From contig JAZNPP010000037.1 of NCBI GenBank assembly GCA_045589695.1, positions 37,250 to 101,249 of the forward strand: a DNA stretch of 64,000 nt, given 5' to 3'. Positions 25,285-33,637 of this stretch are shown piece after piece (the first letter of the stretch is position 1; each line of letters opens with the position of its first letter). The translations under genes and the position numbers were made by a program. A model generated the notes under the pieces. The model ran no database searches and was not told the DNA's origin. It saw only the letters and a program-made list of their open reading frames with translations. The DNA is from HGM04593 sp045589695 (GTDB lineage Bacteria; Bacteroidota; Bacteroidia; Bacteroidales; Bacteroidaceae).

Positions 25285-25809
25285 ATGAAAAAACTATTGC
25301 TATTCTTTGCCATTGCGTTTATGAGCATAAACGCAATGGCCCAATATGCTCAAAACGACACCCCCCTGCAAGAGAAACCTATAAACATTGTAGGAAGCAG
25401 GGTGTTTATGGATGGCAAGAGGCTTGACAAGCAGGCCGCTGCCAACTGCTTCTCTTCGTTGAACGGCATTGACCGCAGCGTCGATTACCTTAAGTACCGT
25501 AAGTATTACAAGACCGGTCTTGGTCTTACATTCGGCGGCCTTTCGTTGGCTGCCGCAGGTTATGTAACTACGGCGGTCGCATTAGTGGTAGCTTTGCCGA
25601 AGGCCTTTGCGAAAGAGAATACCATAGCCGAAGACATAGCGATATACACAGGTGTCGGTTCAATGATTGTAGGCGGAGCTTCTTTTCTGGCAGGCGTGCC
25701 TTTAGCTTGTGTCTACAGAGTGAGGCTCAATCGCCTCGAAAAGGCTTATAACAGCTCTTTGCAGCTGCAAGCCTCTTCAAATGGTCTAGGGCTTGCTTTC
25801 TGTTTCTGA
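25285..25809 (+). CDS. Hypothetical envelope protein with two membrane-like segments
   Basis: A signal peptide (MKKLLLFFAIAFMSINAMA) is followed by a short soluble part with VGSRVFMDGKRLDKQAAANCFSSLNG. Two glycine/alanine-rich hydrophobic segments come next (about residues 92-115 and 128-150), then a basic helical tail. Bacteroidota genomes contain many small proteins of this layout, and I know of no assigned function. It follows the acidic lipoprotein gene by 9 bases and is closed by a long perfect hairpin 20 bases after its stop. A real gene is likely because of the signal peptide, codon use and tight spacing. Confidence 0.65.
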   Translation: MKKLLLFFAIAFMSINAMAQYAQNDTPLQEKPINIVGSRVFMDGKRLDKQAAANCFSSLNGIDRSVDYLKYRKYYKTGLGLTFGGLSLAAAGYVTTAVALVVALPKAFAKENTIAEDIAIYTGVGSMIVGGASFLAGVPLACVYRVRLNRLEKAYNSSLQLQASSNGLGLAFCF

Positions 25810-25828
25810 TATATAATAATTCGGTAAT

Positions 25829-25866
25829 AATTCGAGGCGCGGAAGAATTCTTCTGCGCCTCGAATT
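25829..25866. terminator. Long hairpin between convergent genes, probable bidirectional terminator
   Basis: AATTCGAGGCGC (25829-25840) pairs with GCGCCTCGAATT (25855-25866), and the interior GGAAGAATTCTTCT is itself self-complementary. The stem is almost unbroken over 38 bases. It lies between the plus-strand hypothetical gene and the minus-strand GH95 gene. No long T tract follows on either side. Confidence 0.65.
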
Positions 25867-25885
25867 TGTCGTTTATAAAAGAATT

Positions 25886-28396
25886 TTATATTTTTCTGCT
25901 TACAAGTTTGCTGCCCTCAAGCGTTATTCTGTACGATGTACCTTTCTTCGTCTTGAACGAAAGCATCTCATTGCCGTACAGAATATCGCACTTCTCGCCG
26001 CTCTTAGATGTTACTACAGCCTCGATAAGCGTGCCTCTTTCCCACTCCATGCTGACTTCAAAGCCGCCTTTAGCGCAAAGGCCTTTAACTGTGCCCTCTT
26101 CCCATGCGTCGGGCAGTGCAGGCAACAGATGAATGAATCCCATGTGGCTTTGCATAAGCATTTCGGTAATACCGGCGGTGCCTCCGAAATTGCCGTCAAT
26201 CTGGAACGGAGCATGAGTGTCCCAAAGATTGTCGAGAGTACCGTTCTTAAGCAGGTTGCCGAACAACGTGTATGCATGGTTACCGTCGTGCAGACGTGCC
26301 CACTGGTTTAGTTTCCATCCCATGCTCCAGCCTGTAGCGCCGTCGCCACGGTGTTCTAGGACAACCTTTGACGCATCGGCGAGTACAGGTGTCGTCACCG
26401 GCGAGATAGTGCGTCCCGGATGCAAACCGAACAGATGATTTACATGGCGGTGCTGGTCCTCGGGGTCGTCAATGTCACGGCTCCACTCCATAAGCTGTCC
26501 GTAGCGTCCGATCCGGTATGGAGCAAGCTTGTCGAGAACATTCTCCCACTCCTTGCAAAGCTGCTCGTCTTGCTTTAATGTCTTGCTCGCGGCGATAGCA
26601 TCGAGCAGAATCTCTCTTATCACAGCATGAACGAATGTCGCGCCCTGGTCAATAGGTCCATGCTCGGGCGAAGTGGAGGGGGCTGCGGTATAAGTGCCGT
26701 CATCTCTCTTCCACAAGTAATCGACAGCGAATATAGCGCTGCTCTTTATGATGTCGTAACCTACCTCTTTCAAGAACTTCTTGTCACGAGTGAAATCGTA
26801 GTATTCCCAAACGTGTGTCGCAAGCCACGGACCGGCCATGGGGTTGAAGTTCCACGACATGTCCTGGCTTATCAGCGGCGCTGTAAAGCCGAAGATATTG
26901 CCCGAGATGCTCGCAGTCCATCCTCTTGCCCCGAAGTATGATTTTGCTGTTATCTCTCCCGGCTTCATAAGAGTGCGTATGAAGTCAATAAGCGGCATCA
27001 TGCACTCGTCAAGATTTGTGGCGCATGCAGGCCAATAGTTCATCTGCAGGTTGATGTTGTTGTGGTAGTCTACACGCCAGGGGCCGTCTACATTGTTGTG
27101 CCACATGCCTTGCAGGTTGGCCGGCATGTTGCCGGGGCGTGAGCTCGCGATGAGCAGGTAGCGGCCGAACTGGAAGTAGAGCTGTTCGAGCTTGTAGTCG
27201 GGTTTGCCCTTTCTGTAGTTCTCGAGTCTCTTCGGTGTAGGAAGGTTTACCGTTCCTGGGAGTTCGTACGTAACAGGCGCATTGGGGTTTATGTTCAGTT
27301 CTACTCTGTTGAACAATGCCGAATAGTCCTCATAATGCTCCTTGAAAAGCTTGTCGTATCCCTTTGACTCGGCTTTCTTTATCCAGGCCTCTGTTGTCGC
27401 GTCCGGGTCTACTCCTACATAAGTCTTCGGGTCGTTGAAGTCGGGGTTGAAGTTCATCTTGTAGTCTGTGTCCGCCGAAATGTAGAAACATACTTCGTCG
27501 GCATCGACGACACGAATCTTCCCGTCTTTGACGCTTCTTTTTCCGCCCTTGCAGTCTACTCTCATTCTTACAGTGTACTGCATGCTGTTGTTGTCGAGTC
27601 TCGCTTTCCACACAAGTCCGTTCTTGCCGTCAGCTTCGATAGTTCCTTCCGAAACAGGGTTGGGCTCATAGCTGAATATGAGATTCTGCATTCCGGGCTT
27701 GTCGGCGCTGAATTTTACTACAAGCACGTTCGCCGGGTATGACACAAAGTATTTTCTTTGGAAGAAAACGTCGTCCTTGTTGTACTGCACTATCGCAAGG
27801 GCTGAGTCGAGCGAGAGAATTCGTTTGTAATCGTTCACGCCAATCATGCTGTGCCCGGTTTCGATATATAGTTCTCCCATTGTAGTGAAGTTGCCGAAAC
27901 GGAACGGTTTTTCTCCATAATATTCGTACGATGCCGTGCTGTTGAAGTTCTCTCTTGTGAGCTTTGCGGCTTTCTCGTCATCGCCGTCGAGGAAGGCCTG
28001 GCGTATCGGGCCCAAGAGATGCGCCGACTGCTTGTTCACGTTCCAGTAGTACTGCGCTCCGCCGGCGGTGTTGGGGCCGCCTCGCCAAAGTGTCTTTTCG
28101 TTCAGTGTTATGCGCTCAGCCTCTAACGAACCCATGACATTTGCGCCGATGCTTCCGTTGCCTATAGGCAAAGACTGTGACTCCCACTCCTGATCGGGGT
28201 TGTAGTTGCCGTCCCCGGCCCATTCGGGCTTCTTGCCGTTTTTCCAGCGTTCGGGCTCTCCTCCGTACCATATGCTATGTCCTTTCAGCGATGTCGGCTG
28301 GTCAAACCATATAGACAAGCCATGAATGTAGTCGGTCTGGGCCTGCATGCCTAATGCGCACATAAGCAGCGCCGCAAGCGTGTTTCTTCTTTTCAT
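25886..28396 (-). CDS. GH95 alpha-L-fucosidase
   Basis: Secreted enzyme that removes alpha-1,2-linked fucose from host glycans by inversion. The signal peptide is MKRRNTLAALLMCALGMQAQ. An N-terminal beta-sandwich includes WESQSLPIGNGSIGANVMG. The (alpha/alpha)6 barrel carries N447 and N449 in NNINLQMNYWPA, the acid E578 in APSTSPEHGPIDQGA and D734 in QIDGNFGGTAGITEM. These align in order and spacing with N421, N423, E566 and D766 of the Bifidobacterium enzyme AfcA. The 836-residue length is normal. It lies one base after an 82-residue gene and is the last gene of the hut/DPP11/transporter run, an unusual position for a fucosidase. Family members can also act on L-galactose. Confidence 0.94.
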   Translation of the reverse strand: MKRRNTLAALLMCALGMQAQTDYIHGLSIWFDQPTSLKGHSIWYGGEPERWKNGKKPEWAGDGNYNPDQEWESQSLPIGNGSIGANVMGSLEAERITLNEKTLWRGGPNTAGGAQYYWNVNKQSAHLLGPIRQAFLDGDDEKAAKLTRENFNSTASYEYYGEKPFRFGNFTTMGELYIETGHSMIGVNDYKRILSLDSALAIVQYNKDDVFFQRKYFVSYPANVLVVKFSADKPGMQNLIFSYEPNPVSEGTIEADGKNGLVWKARLDNNSMQYTVRMRVDCKGGKRSVKDGKIRVVDADEVCFYISADTDYKMNFNPDFNDPKTYVGVDPDATTEAWIKKAESKGYDKLFKEHYEDYSALFNRVELNINPNAPVTYELPGTVNLPTPKRLENYRKGKPDYKLEQLYFQFGRYLLIASSRPGNMPANLQGMWHNNVDGPWRVDYHNNINLQMNYWPACATNLDECMMPLIDFIRTLMKPGEITAKSYFGARGWTASISGNIFGFTAPLISQDMSWNFNPMAGPWLATHVWEYYDFTRDKKFLKEVGYDIIKSSAIFAVDYLWKRDDGTYTAAPSTSPEHGPIDQGATFVHAVIREILLDAIAASKTLKQDEQLCKEWENVLDKLAPYRIGRYGQLMEWSRDIDDPEDQHRHVNHLFGLHPGRTISPVTTPVLADASKVVLEHRGDGATGWSMGWKLNQWARLHDGNHAYTLFGNLLKNGTLDNLWDTHAPFQIDGNFGGTAGITEMLMQSHMGFIHLLPALPDAWEEGTVKGLCAKGGFEVSMEWERGTLIEAVVTSKSGEKCDILYGNEMLSFKTKKGTSYRITLEGSKLVSRKI

Positions 28397-28397
28397 A

Positions 28398-28646
28398 TTA
28401 TAGCAGTTTATTGTTATCTTTTGTATTTATGTGTTGTATGAGCTTTGCGACATGTTGTCTGAAGCTTATATCGTAATCTCTTTCAAAGCCGTTGTCCTCG
28501 GCAATTCTTCTTATGGTTCCTTGCACGTCTTCAATGCGTGTCAGCGTTCCGCTGCCGTCCTCCGCTATCCGGTAAATCTCGATCTCCTTGTTGCCGAGTT
28601 CAAGAAAATAACATCCAACCGTCGCCGTTCTTTTTACTGTCGCCAT
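28398..28646 (-). CDS. Hypothetical 82-residue protein
   Basis: I start this gene at the ATG at 28646 (MATVKRTATVGCYFLELG), which leaves a 5-base gap after the transporter stop; a longer frame begins inside that gene. It is a small soluble protein without signal peptide or membrane segment, with a beta-rich first half (CYFLELGNKEIEIYRIAEDGSG) and a helical second half (SFRQHVAKLIQHINTKDNN). I recognise no family. It is one base upstream of the GH95 start, so it is almost surely translated in the operon. The spacing and absence of frame breaks support a real gene. Confidence 0.6.
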   Translation of the reverse strand: MATVKRTATVGCYFLELGNKEIEIYRIAEDGSGTLTRIEDVQGTIRRIAEDNGFERDYDISFRQHVAKLIQHINTKDNNKLL

Positions 28647-28651
28647 TTTAT

Positions 28652-30313
28652 TTAAATAAGAAACATTATCAACAATTGTATAATCACCACTCTCAGGAAC
28701 ATGCATACAGGATACACCGTAGCGTACGCAACCGAAGGGTTGTCGCCCTCTATGCTCTCATTGGCGTATGCCAATGCCATAGGGTTTGCCATAGAGCCGC
28801 AGAGCATGCCGGCGGTAGAGCCGAAGTCGAGCTTCGACCTGCGCATTGCAAATATACCGATTAAAACGACAGGAACAAATGTTATCACAACTCCTATTAT
28901 GAGCCACAGAACTCCTTCGGGGCGAACGATTGTCTCGAAGAAGTGCGTTCCGGCATCAAGTCCGAGGCAAGCGAGGTACAAACTGAGCCCTAACGCGCGC
29001 AGCATCATATTGGCGCTCTGTGTGGTATATGTTACCATGTGCATGCGAGGACCGAACGTGCCGATGAGTATTCCCACTATTATGGGACCGCCGGCAAGGC
29101 CGAGCTTTACCGGAACAGATATGCCGGGTATCGCAAGCGGTATGCTGCCGACCATAAGGCCAAGTATAATGCCTACGAATATGGATACAAGGTTGGGTTC
29201 GTTAAGGTTGCTTACGGCATTTCCGAGGATTTTCTCTACACGCTTTATGTCGGCGGCCTCGCCTACAATAGTAAGCCTGTCGCCCATTTGCAGGACAAGG
29301 TCCGGAGTGGCGAGCAGTTGCACGCCTGAACGGTAGACACGGCTAATGTTTATTCCGTAGCTGTTTCTGAGACGCAGCGACGACAGCTTTTTGCCGTTTA
29401 TTTCGGGGCGTGTCACAAGAATGCGTTGCGACGTCAGCTCGCTATCAATCTTGTTCCAGTCGATGCTGTCCGAATTCCAGTCTTTACTCTCTCTCTCTCC
29501 GAACAGAATACACAAATCCTCGCATTCCTCGGGTTTTGTTACCACAAGCAGCACATCATTCTTTTCAAGTATTCTGTTCGACATCGGTATAAGCACGTGT
29601 CCGTTGTGCCACATGCGTGAGATGACAAAATGGTTGTGGTGGCTTGCGGCAATCTCGGCTATGCTCTTGCCGAAAATTCCAGGGTTGGTAACCCTGTAAC
29701 TTGCTATGAACACATTCTTCTGGTGTTTGCTGTCGGGGCCTGGAAGGTCCTCTTTTCTTACGAAGAATTTTCTAAGTATCGCCAAAGCTACTATCACGCC
29801 TACAACGCCGAGAGGGTAAGTGAGAGCGCATCCCAATGCGGCGCCGCTGCTTTCAACACCCAACTGCTTAAGGGTCTGCTGTGCGGCGGCAAGTGCCGGA
29901 GTGTTGGTGGTAGCGCCGCAGAGAATGCCCGAAATATCCTCTATCGGAACATTGCATGCGTACGCCATGATTATCGCAAGCAGCGTTCCTGTCGCGAGCA
30001 ATGCGAGCGCGGGCAGAAGAAGCTTTGCTCCGCCGGAACGCATGGAACTGAAGAATCCCGGTCCTACCTGCAGGCCGAGAGCGTACACGAAGAGTACAAG
30101 TCCGAACGTCTCGGCGTAAAAGAGCATGCTGCTGTCAATGGTAAGCCCTGAGTGGCCTGCAACGATGCCTATGAAAAATACGAAGGTCACCCCAAGAGAG
30201 ATACCGAATATACGCACCTTTCCGAGCATTATTCCTAATGCCGAAATCAGCGACAGCGCCACAATAGCCTGCAATGCGGACTGCTCAAAAAACAGCGAGT
30301 TCAGGTATTCCAT
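28652..30313 (-). CDS. AspT/YidE-type putative transporter
   Basis: Membrane protein of 553 residues with two blocks of about five hydrophobic helices around a cytoplasmic middle part. The duplicated family signature is visible: FVYALGLQVGPGFFSSMRSGG with GATTNTPALAAA in the first half, and LSLYLACLGLDAGTHFFETI with GTAGMLCGSMANPMALAYA in the second. The middle contains two TrkA_C-like regulatory domains (for example NGHVLIPMSNRILEKNDVLLVV). The best-known relative is the aspartate:alanine antiporter AspT; most others are uncharacterised. It is 22 bases after the DPP11 gene in an operon that yields glutamate from histidine, so amino-acid or dipeptide exchange is an attractive but unproven role. 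Confidence 0.85.
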   Translation of the reverse strand: MEYLNSLFFEQSALQAIVALSLISALGIMLGKVRIFGISLGVTFVFFIGIVAGHSGLTIDSSMLFYAETFGLVLFVYALGLQVGPGFFSSMRSGGAKLLLPALALLATGTLLAIIMAYACNVPIEDISGILCGATTNTPALAAAQQTLKQLGVESSGAALGCALTYPLGVVGVIVALAILRKFFVRKEDLPGPDSKHQKNVFIASYRVTNPGIFGKSIAEIAASHHNHFVISRMWHNGHVLIPMSNRILEKNDVLLVVTKPEECEDLCILFGERESKDWNSDSIDWNKIDSELTSQRILVTRPEINGKKLSSLRLRNSYGINISRVYRSGVQLLATPDLVLQMGDRLTIVGEAADIKRVEKILGNAVSNLNEPNLVSIFVGIILGLMVGSIPLAIPGISVPVKLGLAGGPIIVGILIGTFGPRMHMVTYTTQSANMMLRALGLSLYLACLGLDAGTHFFETIVRPEGVLWLIIGVVITFVPVVLIGIFAMRRSKLDFGSTAGMLCGSMANPMALAYANESIEGDNPSVAYATVYPVCMFLRVVIIQLLIMFLI

Positions 30314-30335
30314 CTTTTTTTCTTAATGCCGGAGG

Positions 30336-32390
30336 TCATTTTATCCCCATCTCATCGAGAAGGTATCCTGCGCCTCCCAAACGGTCCATTACAAATAATA
30401 CAAAACGTATATCGACCGAAATGTTGCGGCAGATAGCGGGGTCAAATTCAATGTCGCTCATCGTTGAACGCCATGTGCGGTCGAAGTTTATGCCTACAAG
30501 CTCGCCCTTGCTGTTTATTACAGGCGAGCCGGAATTGCCGCCCGACGTGTGGTTGGAAGCGAGGAAGCAGACAGGCACGCTCTTGCCGCCGTTCTTCTCT
30601 ATGGCCCAACGTCCGTAATCCTTTCTGTCATATATGTCACGCAACTCCTGAGGTATGTTGTAGTCATAAATCTCGGGATTGTCCTTTGCCAGCACGCCAT
30701 CGAGAGTCGTCAGGTGAGTATGATACTCGCCGTCGGCGTTCTCGTAACCCGTTACGGCGCCGTAAGCTACACGCAGAGTGAAATTAGCGTCGGGGTAGAA
30801 AGCGCGTTCCTTGTCCCATTCGCGCAATGCCTGCATGTACGGCTTGTACCATTTCTCGACGTCGGGCACATTGCTGAGATTACGGTATGTGTACTTTTTG
30901 TTCTGTATCATGCATGGGGTGAACCACGATGCGAATTGTACGAACGGGTCGGCGTATATCTCCTCCTTGGTAAGAGGGTATTTGTCTATCAGCAGTGTCT
31001 TCGCGAACAGCTCGTCGGCAAGAGCCTCGGCGCTGCCGTGTTTCTCAATAGCCGCTGTCAGCTGCTGCGGGACATTCTCCTTAGGCATTCTTTCCACGAA
31101 CTCCCTTATCATATGGCGAGCTATCGCATGGTCTATCTCACGGTCGTAGTCCTTCAGATAACGCTTGCGTATCTCGGCTTGCTCGTCGGCCGGCAACTTG
31201 CTCTGCGAAATAGCCTTGTTGTATAGCTGGTTGGCAAAAGAGAAGAGTTCGATTCCTGCAATCGACTCGTTGAAAAGTTCTCGCATGAAGTAGCCGGGTA
31301 TCACCCTTTCGTAGCTTGCGTTTATGGAGTCGAGCAGGTGTGCATATTCCGGCTTTCCGGCGGCCCACTCCGCGAATTCCTTTTCATACTCGGTCTTCTT
31401 TCCTGCTGTGTTCAGGTTTTTCAGGCCAAGCGACTCGCCTTCCCACTTCTTCCATGAGTTTGCGATGCCGGCATGTTTCGCAGCGTATGCTATGCGTGTG
31501 GCCACGCTCTTCGCCTGTGCCTCTCTTATTATGTCAAGGCGGATGGTACGCAAGGCAATCTTCATCGGGTTCGACACCTTTTCGATGTAATCGACCGCTT
31601 TTGACGTGATATACTCCTGCGTATTGCCGGGGAATCCGTAAATCATTGTGAAGTCACCCTCGTTCACGCCCTTTGTCGAAATCTTGAAGTGGCGTTTGGG
31701 GCGGTAGGGCACATTATCCTTGCTGTAGTCGGCGGGCTCGTTGTCAGCGTCGGCATATACACGGAATACGGAGAAGTCGCCGGTGTGGCGCGGCCATATC
31801 CAGTTGTCGGTGTCGCCACCGAACTTTCCGATTGATGAGGGCGGCGCTCCTACAAGGCGTACGTCACGGAACGTGCAGTACACGAAGAGATAATACTGGT
31901 TGCCGTAATACATTGACTCGATGCTTGCACGGTAGCCCTTCCCTTTTATCTCCTTATTTATGATGTCGTCCTTGCTCTCACCTGCGGCAAGACGTCCGGT
32001 AACATCCTCCATCTTCACCAGCAGGCTTACCTTCAGTCCCGGTACGGGCAGCTCCTCTTCACGCGACATAGCCCAAAAACCGTCGGTCAGGTAGTCATGC
32101 TCGACCGAAGAGAGCTTTTGTATTGAGCTGTACCCGCAATGGTGATTGGTGAGCAACAGGCCTTCGGGCGAAACGAACTCGCCGGTACAGCCGCCGCCGA
32201 ACTGTACTACTGCATCCTTGAGCGAAGCCTTGCTGTCGGAATATATGTCATCGGCCTTCAATTTGAAGCCCTGCTTGCGCATCTCTTTTATGCGCTCCTT
32301 GATAAGACTCGGCAACCACATGCCTTCGTCGGCTGCGGCTGTGGTGAAAGAGAGGAATGCGACGGCGCTTATGAAAAGTTTTCTTAGCAT
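30336..32390 (-). CDS. S46-family dipeptidyl-peptidase, DPP11 type (Asp/Glu-specific)
   Basis: Periplasmic serine peptidase that cuts dipeptides from peptide N-termini. The signal peptide is MLRKLFISAVAFLSFTTAAA. The catalytic His is H84 in LTNHHCGY, an Asp lies in RHTGDFSVFRVY, and the nucleophile S620 is in GGNSGSPV. The residue 18 positions after the nucleophile is Arg638 (GINFDRTW). In Porphyromonas gingivalis the equivalent Arg673 of DPP11 gives specificity for Asp or Glu at P1, whereas DPP7 has Gly there, so this is DPP11-like. Length (684) is close to the usual 700-720. The start overlaps the end of hutI by 7 bases, placing it firmly in the hut operon. Confidence 0.9.
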   Translation of the reverse strand: MLRKLFISAVAFLSFTTAAADEGMWLPSLIKERIKEMRKQGFKLKADDIYSDSKASLKDAVVQFGGGCTGEFVSPEGLLLTNHHCGYSSIQKLSSVEHDYLTDGFWAMSREEELPVPGLKVSLLVKMEDVTGRLAAGESKDDIINKEIKGKGYRASIESMYYGNQYYLFVYCTFRDVRLVGAPPSSIGKFGGDTDNWIWPRHTGDFSVFRVYADADNEPADYSKDNVPYRPKRHFKISTKGVNEGDFTMIYGFPGNTQEYITSKAVDYIEKVSNPMKIALRTIRLDIIREAQAKSVATRIAYAAKHAGIANSWKKWEGESLGLKNLNTAGKKTEYEKEFAEWAAGKPEYAHLLDSINASYERVIPGYFMRELFNESIAGIELFSFANQLYNKAISQSKLPADEQAEIRKRYLKDYDREIDHAIARHMIREFVERMPKENVPQQLTAAIEKHGSAEALADELFAKTLLIDKYPLTKEEIYADPFVQFASWFTPCMIQNKKYTYRNLSNVPDVEKWYKPYMQALREWDKERAFYPDANFTLRVAYGAVTGYENADGEYHTHLTTLDGVLAKDNPEIYDYNIPQELRDIYDRKDYGRWAIEKNGGKSVPVCFLASNHTSGGNSGSPVINSKGELVGINFDRTWRSTMSDIEFDPAICRNISVDIRFVLFVMDRLGGAGYLLDEMGIK

Positions 32391-33637
32391 AATATGTTCT
32401 GTTTTATTATTTTGCCTTTAAGTACAATGTCTTTTATTATCGGTGTCTGGTGGGCGTACGGCATGTATGCCAATGAAGGCAAAGGCTTGGTTATGTAAAA
32501 ATTAGCCACTTTCCCTCGTGTTATCGAACCGTAGTCCTTGCTCTCGCCCATAGCGCATGCGCTGTTCAGCGTTGCTGCATTGAGAGCCTCTGCTGGTGTC
32601 ATCTTCATCTTTATCGAGGCGAGCGATGTTACAAACCTCATGTTTCCCGACGGCGCTGTTCCCGGGTTGAAGTCCGAAGCCAAAGCGACTGCCAGCCCCG
32701 CATCAATCATCTTTCGTGCAGGGGGGTAGGTTATTCCAAGAAAGAATGCGCAGCCCGGCAACATAGTAGGCATAGTGTCGCTGTTGCGGAGCGCCTCAAT
32801 CTGTTCGTCGCCCATCGACTCAAGGTGGTCTACCGACAATGCCCCATGCTTCACGCCAACCTCCACGCCGCCCGAAACGGCAAGCTCGTTGGCATGTATC
32901 TTTGCTCTTAACCCATATCTGGCGCCCGTCTCAATGATTTCCGCGGTCTCTTCAACCGTGAAGAAGCCTCGGTCGCAGAACACGTCCACAAAGTCGGCAA
33001 GCCCCTCTTCGGCAACGGCAGGAATCATCTCTTTGCATACATGCTCTACATATTCTGTCTGCCGTCCTTTGTAGGCACGCCCTACGGCATGAGCGCCGAG
33101 GAATGTAGCACGTACCTCAAGCGGAGCGTTCTCTCTTATGCGGCGTATGACACGCAGAATTTTCAGCTCGTCTTCAAGAGTAAGCCCGTATCCCGATTTT
33201 ATCTCTACAAGTCCTGTGCCCATTGAGACTATCTCGTCGATACGCTTCATAGCCTGTCGGTATAGTTCATCCTCGGATGTTTCGTGCAGCCTGTCAGCGG
33301 AATTCAGTATGCCTCCTCCCCGCTTGGCAATCTCTTCGTACGAAAGGCCGTTTATTTTGTCAAGGAACTCTTGCTCACGACTGCCTGCATATACGATATG
33401 CGTGTGCGAATCGCAGAACGAGGGGAAAAGCCAGCCTCCGCGAGCATCAATGACAGTATACCCCTCTTCGGCAGGAACATTATCCATGCTGCCGTACTCC
33501 TTGATGCGTTCGCCGTCGGCGGCAAGCCATGCGTTTTCGAGCATGGCTGCGTGGCTCATCTCCTTTCCGGATACACGTTCTCGTCCGCTCTCGTCAATGC
33601 CGACGATAGCTCCTATGTTCTTAACAAGCAGGTTCAT
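32384..33637 (-). CDS. hutI: Imidazolonepropionase
   Basis: Third step of histidine degradation: hydrolyses 4-imidazolone-5-propanoate to N-formimino-L-glutamate in the cytoplasm. It is an amidohydrolase-fold enzyme with the metal motif FCDSHTHIVYAG near residue 75, EIKSGYGLTLE, FLGAHAVGRAY, IHANELA and VALASDFNPGTAP. Length (417) is normal. It starts within the last codons of hutH (17-base overlap) and ends within the first codons of the DPP11 gene (7-base overlap), so three successive genes are translationally coupled. All catalytic motifs are intact. Confidence 0.97.
   Translation of the reverse strand: MNLLVKNIGAIVGIDESGRERVSGKEMSHAAMLENAWLAADGERIKEYGSMDNVPAEEGYTVIDARGGWLFPSFCDSHTHIVYAGSREQEFLDKINGLSYEEIAKRGGGILNSADRLHETSEDELYRQAMKRIDEIVSMGTGLVEIKSGYGLTLEDELKILRVIRRIRENAPLEVRATFLGAHAVGRAYKGRQTEYVEHVCKEMIPAVAEEGLADFVDVFCDRGFFTVEETAEIIETGARYGLRAKIHANELAVSGGVEVGVKHGALSVDHLESMGDEQIEALRNSDTMPTMLPGCAFFLGITYPPARKMIDAGLAVALASDFNPGTAPSGNMRFVTSLASIKMKMTPAEALNAATLNSACAMGESKDYGSITRGKVANFYITKPLPSLAYMPYAHQTPIIKDIVLKGKIIKQNILC

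Noticed and set aside
25829..25866. Long hairpin as an insertion-sequence remnant
   Set aside because: It lies exactly between two convergent genes with no target duplication or transposase trace; a bidirectional terminator is simpler.
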